Below, piece after piece: positions 55,548 to 64,000 of a stretch of 64,000 bases of DNA; the stretch's first letter is position 1, and each line of letters starts with the position of its first letter. The stretch is taken from contig BRON01000002.1 in assembly GCA_024345305.1 (NCBI GenBank), forward strand, positions 434,001 through 498,000. Direction: 5' to 3'. Made by a program: the position numbers and the translations under genes. The notes beneath the pieces were generated by a model that worked only from the letters and a program-made list of their open reading frames with translations, did not search any database and was not told where the DNA came from. The DNA is from Mrakia gelida. Its lineage: Eukaryota; Basidiomycota; Tremellomycetes; Cystofilobasidiales; Mrakiaceae.

Positions 55548-56840
55548 GATGAAGTGGACGGACACTGAAGCGGAAAAGAGAGACGCGTGAAGTGAGGATT
55601 CTCGTCTCTTCTGTAACTCCTTACTCCTTCCACTTCGAAGAGTCATCGCAGCAGTGGCTTGATGGTAGGAGATGGAGAAGAAGAGCGGACAGTCGTCGAA
55701 CTCTTCGCGCGCGCGACGTCCCTCCCTTCCCTTTCCTCCCTCCTCCCCACTCGAGTTCAAACCTCAACTGACTCTCTCTCTCTTCCTCTATATAATACAG
55801 CGAAGCGAGCGCCTCGCCAAATATAACAGGTTGCTCCGAATTGAGGAGGAGATCACCCTCGCTACTGGAAAGCCCGCTCTCGTGAGTCTTCGACCTTCCC
55901 TCGCCTCCTGCCTCCGTCCCCGAACCTTCTGTTGCTAGCGTGACTATCTCAGCATAGCCCCCTGACTCCATCGCTTCCTTATTATCGCTCTTTGGACCAT
56001 CTCTGATGCTCTTCACTACCTTATTGGCTTGTTTCTTCTCTCTTCGACGCGTCGCCTGGTTTCGTCTTCGTCTTACTTTTGACTTCCTTTCCTCTCTCGT
56101 CACTGCTGCGTCGCTCCATATCTCGACAGGCGCTGACTCCTCCTCGTAGCCGTTGAGTTCCAGAGGGAGATGAAGACTGCAGACGCGACGTGAAGCGAAC
56201 GAAAGTGGGACGACGACGCGATCCTCCTTGGCTTGGGTAGAGTTCTGACTTCGTCGTTCGACTTGATGAGCGAGTCATGGACTTGCTACGATTCAAACCG
56301 ACGCTGTGAGAGGCGAGTGACTAGACAGAGGAACATATTGAAGACGAGGGAAGATCTCGAGCGACGTGCTCAGGATTCGGTCGTGAAACTCAGCTGGAGC
56401 AGCTTCCAGAGCAGAAGATCTCGAAAGAACGAAAGGCTGAGTTGCCATCGAACAGCTGCATACCTCAAGAGTCGTGATAGAAGAAGAACAGGCAAAATCG
56501 TCGAGCTCATCAAAAAGTGGAGAAACTGGGGAGACGGGCGACGTGGCATCCTTTCTTCTCTTCCAACACCCACTCGGAATCTCATCTTATCTCAGAAGTT
56601 CGTACAAACACATGCTATTGACCTCTAGCAGCTCCTCTATCACTTTCCGGGATCAAAACATGCTCTGACCTCTACCCTTTCCCCTCCAGAAGCTCTTCAA
56701 TCTCCCCTGCCCTCCCCCCTCCCTTCCTTCCTTGTCCTCTGGTCTTCCCCCTCCCTCTCGAGCTCAACAGCTCGCTGGACATGCTCCCTAGCCCCTCCCA
56801 ACCTTCAACCTAAACAACCTCCTTTAGGATCCCTCACTCC
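55548..56840. other. 1.3-kb interval with an enolase remnant, IRE1 promoter side
   Basis: It contains the enolase 3' fragment at 55690-55881. From about 56640 to 56840 the plus strand becomes pyrimidine-rich, as expected for the IRE1 promoter and leader. The middle part, 55950-56600, has no exon series I can support. Confidence 0.4.
55690..55881 (+). pseudogene. partial duplicate of the enolase 3' end
   Basis: Bases 55801-55881 encode RSERLAKYNRLLRIEEEITL and then ATGKPAL, identical in protein to the enolase at 39994-42801. The five differing codons I count are all synonymous (for example AGC for TCT, AGG for CGA, TTG for CTT). Upstream, from about 55690, the DNA also matches the enolase intron at 40312-40491, including GACGTCCCTCCC and TCGAGTTCAAACCTCAACTG. 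This is therefore a DNA-level copy, not a retrocopy. The intron that splits RSER from LAKYN in the gene is absent here. After KPAL the copy runs into GTGAGTCTTC and homology stops. No other enolase part is nearby. Confidence 0.8.
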
Positions 56841-59800
56841 ATGCGTCTGCCTACCTTCCTCCTCCCTTTTCTGCTGCTACTGGTGTCGTCCCCAACGAGT
56901 TTAGCGTCTCCCGAGCTCGACACCCGACCTCCCACGTCTTCCTCCGACTTCCCTCGCTCGCTGGCAACTTTCACCTCTTCTCCAAAGAGGATAAAACCCT
57001 CTCAGGTCGTCCTCTCCCCTCTCCTCCTCGTATCAACCATCGACGGAGCGCTCCATGCTCTCGAACGAGCAACGGGGAGGAAGGTATGGTCCGTCGAAGG
57101 GCTAGGAGGAGTCGACGGGTTCGCCATGGTCGGGAGCGAGGGGTCGAGCTTCGAGGATCTGGAAGACTGGGAGGAAGGGGACGAGGAGGAGAGGTTTGTG
57201 GTGGATCCTAGGAAGGGAGAGATCTGGTTAGGGAGGAGAGCTTGGCTTGAGGGAGAGAAGGAAGGAGGGGATTGGAAGCTCACCAAACTGGGGGTGACCG
57301 TCCCTGATCTGTGAGTCTCATCTTCCGCCTCCCAACTCTCGACTTCTACTCTAGGACGATGGTGGAGTATAGACTGCCATGGCCTTGACCTCGTCGTTTC
57401 GTCCCTGTTCGTCCCAGCGTCCACGCTTCGTTCCAAGCCTCGCCGGTTCGGTTCACCCACGACCTCAATCGTCGAATCTTCATCGGGAAGATGGAGTCGT
57501 CGCTCTTCGGAATCGAACTCGACACAGGCAAGATCGTCGGAGAGTTTGGAAGCACTCCGTCCAGTCGGGTTCAGTCAGCAGAGAGCGTCGTCCCTTCGAG
57601 TTGCGGAGTAGGAGGACATGGACTTGGTCGAACGAGACGTCGGAAGAAGAGCGGCGACGCTGAGATGGACGCTGCTGAGATGGAAGCTATGTTGGACGAG
57701 ATGGAGTCTGGGCATACAAAACATGCAGAGTCGTGTCCCCAGAACCTGCTCTACATCACTCGAACCGGTGAGTCGCGCTTTCTCCTCTCGTTCTTCACGA
57801 CGCGTCTGTCCTCGCTTTCGACCTCGGTCTCACTCCCCTTATGCTTGCTTCCGACCAGACTATACCCTTCGAATCCACTCTGAATCTACATCCTACTCTC
57901 GCTCGACTCAAACCCTTCGCTACTCAACCTACGGCCCTCCGGATCCAGGACAACTCGACCCTTCCCTCACCGCCATTTGGGGTCAAGGAGCGACAGCAGA
58001 CAACCACTACGCGATGCTCGCTACTCGTTGGTCGTCAGGAGATCGAAAGCTCTCAGCTGGAGTACTCGGGATCCTTCCTGAAGGCGCGCCGATGCGATTC
58101 TGGGGACTGGAGATGCCTGAGTCGCTTCCGTGAGTTTCCCCCTCATTCTTCATTCGCTCTCGCTTCGAATCTCTGACGATCTGCTCTTGCATCGCTTCTT
58201 TCACTTCTAATAGAATCGCCTTCTTCGACATCCTCTCCCTTCGCGCATCCGGTCTCTCCGCGTCGGCTCCTTTCATCCTCCCTCAACCTCTTCCCTCCTC
58301 CGACGTCATCAAGATGTCCTCCGCTACCTCCACCTCTCAAAAAGTCCTTTTCATTGGCCGCTCCTCCACCTCATCCCTCTTCGCACTCTCCAAGGACAAC
58401 TACCCAGCTCTCGGCGACCCCGACTCCCCACCAGGGCAAGGTCGTCGAATCGATCTCGAAGGCTACCACTACCTCGACGAGTCGGACAACGAGGACGTCT
58501 TCGGTCGAGGACCAGGAGGAAAGATTCATCTCGGAATCGACGGACCTTCGTCGTCGGATCAGGACGCGAACGGGTCGAGAGGAGACGCGTCGGTCGAGTT
58601 GGACGACGACGAGACGGTCGATCTCATCGACGCCATCAAGACTCCCTCTCGAAGCTGGCTCGTTCACGTCTTCGCCATCTACCTGCCTCTTCTCCTCGTC
58701 GGTCTCACTGGACTCTGGAAGTTCCTCGGTTCGACGTTCCCTGTACCTTCCTCCCTCGTCTTCTCCTCCCCTCTAAATCGCCAACAACCCTCCCTCCTTC
58801 CTCCCTTCGACACCAAGTCTATTCCACTATCCACCATCCTACCCTCCTCTACTTCCTCTCCCTCACCTACTACCAACGGAAACGGAAACACCCCGTCTTT
58901 CGATTCGAAACTCAAGGATCTTCCTCCTCTGCCCGATTCCGTCGACGCGGAGGACGAGGAAGGTCAGCTCGCGGCGCTGGAGGCTGGGATGGCGAACGGG
59001 AAGAAGAAGAGGAGGAGAGGGAAGGTGAGAGGGAAGAAGAAGAGTGGTGGAGCGAAGGGTGGAGAGGAGGAGGAGGGAGAGGGAGAGGAGGACGATGCTG
59101 GGAAGGAGTCTGTCGCCATCGTCGCGTCTGCGAGGGAGACTGTGGTTGTTGTGCCGGAGCCGGTGGTGCAGGATGGGGGGTTGGTGGTTTCGGAGAAGCT
59201 GCTAGGTGAGTGCTCGACTTTTTCCTTCGGTTTGAAGCGCTGACAGCTGACTTTGTTGCGCTTGCAGGTGTTGGATCGCATGTGAGCTCGACCTCGACCT
59301 GGTCCTTCTCCCTTCGCATTCCTTGCTGATTCCTTCTCGCCTTTTCTTCACCTCCCAGGGAACGATGGTCTTCGAAGGTCTGTCTCTCCCTTCACGCGTC
59401 TAGATCATCAGCCTCGAACTTCGAGCTGACCTCCCTCGTTTCAATAGGAACCTTCCAATCTCGTCCTGTCGCCGTCAAGCGTTTGCTCTCCCACTTCACC
59501 ACTCTCGCCTCCCATGAGGTCTCCCTCCTCCAATCCACCGACTTCCATCCCAACATCGTTCGCTACTTCTACGAGGAGAAGAAGGATCCTTGGCTCTACA
59601 TCGCTCTCGAGCTTTGCCCGGCGTCGCTCGCAGATCTCATCGAACGACCGACGGAGTTCCCAGACCTCTTCAAGCTCTTCGAACCTCAAGCAGCGCTGAA
59701 AGGGATCAGTCAGGGGGTCAGGCATCTTCACGAGCTGAAGGTTTGCCATAGAGACATCAAGCCTGGGTGAGTTCGAATTTCCGTCTCCTCGAAGAACGCG

Positions 59801-61209
59801 TCCGTTTCTCCCACTCGACTCTCGTGCTTATTCTCCTTCTTTCATCACCTCCCAGAAACATCCTCGTCTCCAAGACCAACTCGAACCGTCTCAAGATGCT
59901 CATCTCGGACTTCGGACTCGCCAAACGCGTTCCCGTCGACCAAAGCAGCTACGGAGCGACGGTCGCCACTCCCTCCTCGACGACGATGATGCCTTCCGGA
60001 ACGCCTGGATGGAGAGCCCCCGAGGTCCTCATGCGCCGAGGAAGCGAGAGCGAGACGTCGGGAGACTCGGACGACGTTGGGTGGGAGGTGGTGGGAGAGA
60101 CGGGATCTGCTGGGAGTGGTCGAGGAGCTGGGACGAAGAAGCCGACGTCGAAGAGGTTGACGAGTGCTGTCGATGTGTTCGCGCTAGGATGTGTGTTCTA
60201 CTGGGTGCTGACGGCTGGCGATCATCCTTTGTGAGTCGCATCGAGCTCAGACGATCTTGTCTCGTCCAATGATGCTGATCGCTCGTCGTCCTCTTCCCTT
60301 CGTTCGCTACCCAGCGGAGATCGTTACGAGCGGGAGGGAAACATCTGCCGAAGTCGATCGAACCTCGATGGTCTGCTCAGCCACGGCGAAGAAGGGCAGG
60401 AAGCTCGACATCTCGTTGAGCAGATGATTCGACCTGAGAGCTCTGAACGGTTCGTCCTCCTTCTCGTTCCCTTTCGTTCGACCCGGCTCAACCCTCTGAC
60501 GCAACGTCCCTCTTTCACAGACCTTCGACCTCGAACATCCTCCTTCATCCCTACTTCTGGTCTCCTGGACGAAGGCTGGCCTTCCTTCAAGACGCGTCCG
60601 ACAGCTTTGAAATACTGGTTCGAGACCCTCCGGATCCCCTCCTCGTTGCTCTCGAGCTCGGTTCCTCCAAGGTCATAGGTCCTTCGCGGGACTGGATTCG
60701 GTTGATGGATCAGGGCTTCGTCGAGAGTCTGGGGAAGTACAGGAAGGTCAGTCGCGACCCCGTCCAGTCTCTGCGAGCCTCGAGCTCATCCCTCCTCTCT
60801 TTCGTCCCTTTTTCTCTCCAGTACGACGTCTCGTCTCTTCGAGATCTGCTTCGAGCCCTTCGAAACAAGAAGCATCACTTCATGTTCGTCCGCTCTTTTG
60901 CTCCTCGCCTGCTTTTGACGCGTTCTCGCGCTGACTCGAGTCATTTCTCGCCTTGCAGGGACCTTCCTCCTGCTGCTCGAGAAGCGATGTCGCCTCTTCC
61001 CGAGGGATTCCTCGCGTATTTCACTTCAGTAAGTCTTCCCACCCTTTTCTCGTGCCCTCACTCGTGCTGACTCCGCTCCTCGATTCGCTCGCTTTCTTCT
61101 CCAGCGATTCCCGCTCCTCTTCCTCCACGTCTTCTCCGTCGTCGCATCGACGTCGATGAGGGACGACCCCAGCTTCAGGGATTACTTCGTCGAGGACGGA
61201 AGAGGATAG
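56841..61209 (+). CDS. IRE1: Unfolded-protein sensor kinase/endoribonuclease Ire1
   Basis: Ire1 spans the ER membrane, senses unfolded proteins in the lumen, and splices HAC1/XBP1-type mRNA through its cytosolic kinase-RNase. The ATG at 56841 starts with a signal peptide, MRLPTFLLPFLLLLVSS. Luminal beta-propeller-like strands include LLVSTIDGALHALERATGRK and RIFIGKMESSLFGIELDTGK. The membrane segment is VHVFAIYLPLLLVGLTGLW, followed by a Lys/Arg-rich stretch. Kinase motifs are VGSHGTMVFEG, VAVKRL, CHRDIKPGNILV, SDFGLAKRV and GTPGWRAPEVL. The kinase ends with IRPESSERPS. The KEN RNase domain has DWIRLMDQGFVESLGKYRKY, LLRALRNKKHHFMDLP and FLAYFTSRFPLLFLHVFSVV. The stop is at 61207-61209. The glycine loop is split over 14-nt and 19-nt exons. 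A Ser/Glu-rich insertion follows GTPGWRAPEVL. Very secure. Confidence 0.95.
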
Positions 61210-61595
61210 GCGTCGGACACCGATCCTGTTCACCTCAACCTCACACTCAAAGGCGTCGGTTTCGACGAAGGAGGACGAGAAGTTCAAAAGGGGACGTCGC
61301 AGCGCGACTCTCCTTTTGGTCCGAGCTTCGCTCCTCGATACTTTCCTTCTCGGATATGCTCTTACTCGTCTACTATCGTCTACTATTATTATTGGTATGT
61401 TAATGCTTCGGTCTCGAGCAGATTCGCGGCGTTGAGAGCTCACTGGCGAGATTCGGGAAGGGGAGGGAACAGATCGAGCGGCGGGCTCGGGATGGAGTTC
61501 GACCTCCGTTCCCCCTTCCTCCCTCAAAAGGGCTGTCTCTCTTCCTCCCTCCGACCACCATCATCGACATCACCACCTCACACCTCAAACACGAC
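61210..61595 (+). promoter_or_regulatory. spacer between IRE1 and the MDR gene
   Basis: These 386 bp hold the IRE1 3' UTR and the promoter of the oxidoreductase gene. A short imperfect CTCGTCTACTATCGTCTACTATTATTATT lies near 61360-61390. I see no other feature. Confidence 0.35.
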
Positions 61596-63089
61596 ATGCA
61601 AGCCTTCGTCACTCGTCTCCTGCGAACTCCAATCGTCAAGAACGTCTCCCTCCCCGAACCTCGAGCAGGTGAGGTTCTCATCAGAGTTCGAGCAGCCGCC
61701 CTCAACCCAACAGACTGTGAGTCAACTTACCTGTACCCGAGCACGATCTTGGCTATCATTCGATGCAGTTCAGAGGGTGCTGAAGCGATCAGAGGAGCTG
61801 GAGAAGGTCGCACGAGGCGAACTCGTCTAGTTGACATTTCACTGACCTCGACGCGTTCTTTCGACTTTTCAGGGAAGCACGCTGGAGTCTGCTTGAGCTG
61901 GAAGGGACTCATCGTCGGCTGTGACTGTGCTGGTGAAGTCGAGAGCTGGGGAGCTGGAGTGAAGGGTTTTGAGAAGGGAGAAAGAGTCGGCGGACTGGTG
62001 CACGGATGTGAGTCGCGTCCCATTTTCTGCATTCTCCTGCATTCTTCCCCTCCAACATGCCTCTTCTATCTCACTGAACAGATGTCTGCTTTGATCTGTT
62101 ACAGGTTCGTCCAATTCGGTAGGCGCGTTCGCTCAGTACACCATCGTCAAGGCGTCTCTCCTCTGGAAGATCCCCGACTCGATTTCTTTCGAGGAGGCTT
62201 CGACGATGGGAGTCTCGACCTGTTCTTCCTCCTTCGCGCTGGATAAGCTCGGGTGGAAGGTTCCAGGAGGAGAGAAGAAGACCGAGGGAGCCTCAGAACC
62301 TGTGAGTTGACGCGTCCTCGCTTTCTTTCGTTCTTTCGCTCGTCGCTCGACGCGGCTTCATCTCGTTCGTTGATCCCTTCTCACACAATTTCGTCTCTCG
62401 CAGCTTCTGCTCTACTCGGCTGGAACTTCAACTGGTCTCGCTACTCTTCAGCTCTCTCGCCTCCTTCGATCTTCGTCGTCGTCAGAAACCATCACCCTCT
62501 CCTCTCCAACTCACTTCCCTCTCCTCAAATCTCTCGGAGCCACGACCACTCTCCCCTACAATCCTCTTCCTTCTCATGAAGAGATCCACTCCATCGCGCC
62601 TCACCTCAACCAGATCATCGACTTCTTCTCCGAAGGGAAGACCACCTCGAATTGCTTTGGGTTTCTCGGACCAGAAGGAGGCAGAGTGATCAGGACCATC
62701 CCTCCCTTCGGAGTCACCGCACCACCTGGAGCTGAGGTGGACTGGATCCTGACTTACTTCGCTACTGGGGAGGTGAGTCTCAATTCTACTTCGCTTTCGA
62801 GTTTCGACGACGAGGACGACAGTTCGAGGACGCGTCCGCTGACTTCTTTCTCCTCTGCTTCAACCTCGCCTAGCCCTTCACCTTCATCTTCAAGTCCTAC
62901 GAGTCGAACCAATACCTTCACAACATCGCCGTCGAGACTCTCAAGGCGCTCCCGGATTGGTTGAGGGAAGGAAAGATCAAACCTGTGCCGTTCGAGGTTT
63001 TGCCAGGAGGGTTGGAAGGGTTGACGGAAGGTTTTAGGAGACTGAAGGCAGGGGAGGTGAAGGGGAAGAAGCTAGTGATCTCTCTCTAG
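61596..63089 (+). CDS. Medium-chain dehydrogenase/reductase, zinc-less enoyl-reductase type
   Basis: The ATG at 61596 gives MQAFVTRLLRTPIVKNVSLP, then EPRAGEVLIRVRAAALNPTD and, across an intron, WKHAGVCLSWKGLIVGCDCA with GEVESWGAGVKGFEKGERVG. This is the GroES-like substrate domain of MDR proteins. A proline-aspartate-tryptophan-lysine type junction (NPTDWKH) and no catalytic zinc cysteine are typical of the fungal TOXD/trans-enoyl-reductase group. The NADPH fold follows with LLYSAGTSTGLATLQLSRLL, where the usual GGxxxVG motif is AGTSTGLA. The C-terminus reads KALPDWLREGKIKPVPFEVL and FRRLKAGEVKGKKLVISL, with TAG at 63087-63089. Four or five introns are inferred. The substrate is unknown, and no biosynthetic cluster surrounds it. 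Confidence 0.8.
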
Positions 63090-63344
63090 GTCGAGCATAA
63101 TTGATGTGCTGCGTCGCTCGGGATTCGGTGCGGAAGTGAAAGAAACGAGTCGCTGATCCGCGACGCGACGAAAAACGAGACAGCTCTTCTCGTTTCAACT
63201 GCCTTCGTCACTGAGGAGTGCATGCTCGAGCAGATTGATGCGATTATGTCCAGGGAGTTGATAAGCTAGTTGATGCGTATAGACAAGCCGATGTTCAGCG
63301 ACAGATCCAACGCGAGGAGCCGTCGCCTGTGGACGAAAAGTCGA
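63090..63344. other. convergent 3' regions
   Basis: This 255 bp lies between the MDR gene and the minus-strand gene at the right edge. Both stop codons point into it. No feature is visible. Confidence 0.35.
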
Positions 63345-64000
63345 TCACATCATCGCAGCGGCAGCGCTGACTCCTCCCACCACCGCTAGAGTAAGATAGG
63401 ACAGTGGGGAGAACGATCCGACTGTAGGAACACGAGGTTGGGAAAGGAAGAACGAGGTCAGCCTCTCGAACTTCTTGATCTCGACGTCGCGAACGAAGCG
63501 AAAGCACTCACCTCCTCTCTCTCCGCTTGAGATGGCGACGGGTTGTCCGAAGGAGCTCCCGTTCTTTCCCCAAGGGTTTGATGGAAGAGCTGCGTCGGCG
63601 AGAGGCTGGTCGAGAAGCTGGTTGGTGATGCTCGAGCAGCTCGAAGCCGTCGAGTCGACGACGTTGCTCTTCATGGTGATCGCTTGAAAGGAGGAGCCAG
63701 AGGGGAAGAGTCAGCGTCAGCGACGAGGAGAGAAAGCAGAAGGGTGTAGTTTGGAGCTCACGGAAGGGAGTAATTGTGTAGTGAAAAGTTCCGTTGATCC
63801 TGGAGGTTTCGTGAAAGGTGACCTGCGAAAGGGAAAGGAGGACGTGGTCGAGTGAGCTGTTGGTTTCCAGGACGGACGAGGACCGACTCACGTTCCAGTT
63901 TCCAGTACCGACGCATTCGGGTACCTTGAAATCGACGTGCGTGACGGTGGAACCGATCTCCTGCGTTGGAGAAGACGAGGACGACGACAAAAGAGAAATC
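63345..64000 (-). CDS. partial gene, probable secreted/GPI-anchored protein (3' part)
   Basis: The 5' end lies beyond the right edge; the first visible exon follows a CAACGCAG acceptor near 63961. Spliced segments read EIGSTVTHVDFKVPECVGTG, NWNVTFHETSRINGTFHYTI, then PITMKSNVVDSTASSCSSIT and NPWGKNGSSFGQPVAISSG. The end is SFSPLSYLTLAVVGGVSAAA followed by AMM and a stop at 63345-63347. Several N-glycosylation sites (NVT, NGT, NGS) and a C-terminal hydrophobic stretch preceded by Ser/Gly suggest an extracellular protein with a GPI-attachment signal or a membrane anchor. I do not recognise the family. Confidence 0.55.

Noticed and set aside
55662..55938. A small independent gene containing the RSERLAKYN exon
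   Set aside because: No start codon or further exons; similarity to the enolase gene extends into intron sequence, so a partial duplicate is the better reading.

Overview
This window is nuclear DNA of a fungus, most likely a basidiomycete yeast of the Rhodotorula/Microbotryomycetes type. That placement is inferred from gene architecture, not from a database search. The DNA is GC-rich. Every long gene is cut by many short introns with GTGAGT/GTGAGC (sometimes GTTCGT) donors, a CTGAC-type branch site and a CAG acceptor. The protein set (ATG1, SUB2, CDK1, CKS1, U2AF large subunit, THG1, enolase, GWT1, fused PabA-PabB, ubiquitin-S31, IRE1) is eukaryotic and fungal. I see no bacterial operons, CRISPR arrays, rRNA, clear tRNA or intact transposon.

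Layout, left to right. 1-764: no firm gene. 765-4871 (-): autophagy kinase ATG1. 5906-7385 (-): decayed RNase H-fold gene, followed by its intact but catalytically stripped paralogue at 7886-9264 (-). 9779-12778 (-): mRNA-export/splicing helicase SUB2. 13130-15016 (-): F-box/leucine-rich protein. After a 2.2 kb gap, 17212-19227 (+): an ECL1-like zinc protein. 20778-23847 (+): GID7/WDR26-type WD40 protein. 24294-26111 (+): unknown acidic, coiled-coil-like protein. 26112-27900: gene-free interval carrying a diverged tandem repeat. 27901-29677 (-) and 29935-30907 (+): CDK1 and its partner CKS1, head to head. 31270-34085 (-): U2AF large subunit. 34506-36269 (-): THG1, head to head over 93 bp with a BRCT protein at 36363-39378 (+). 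39994-42801 (-): enolase. 44534-47199 (-): GWT1, divergent from aminodeoxychorismate synthase at 47385-50803 (+). 51070-52348 (+): SUZ-domain protein. 52626-53704 (+): ubiquitin-eS31 fusion. 54391-55547 (+): partly resolved leucine-rich protein. 55690-55881 (+): a stray copy of the enolase 3' end. 56841-61209 (+): IRE1. 61596-63089 (+): zinc-less MDR oxidoreductase. 63345 to the right edge (-): 3' part of a probable GPI-anchored or secreted protein.

Functional links. The strongest is CDK1-CKS1, a kinase and its docking subunit sharing a 257 bp intergenic region. SUB2 and the U2AF large subunit act at the same step, since U2AF recruits UAP56/SUB2 to the intron 3' end. The other neighbours look unrelated.

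The most unusual observations concern intron and exon dynamics. Enolase has a 10-nt exon between two introns that look like copies of each other. A partial enolase copy 15 kb away has those exons fused and differs only at synonymous sites. IRE1 builds its kinase glycine loop from 14-nt and 19-nt exons, and CKS1 has 9-nt and 13-nt exons. Separately, the RNase H-fold pair has lost every expected catalytic acid, and one copy is now dead.

Exon boundaries were worked out by eye from splice signals and reading phase. Short exons at gene starts and ends are the least certain.
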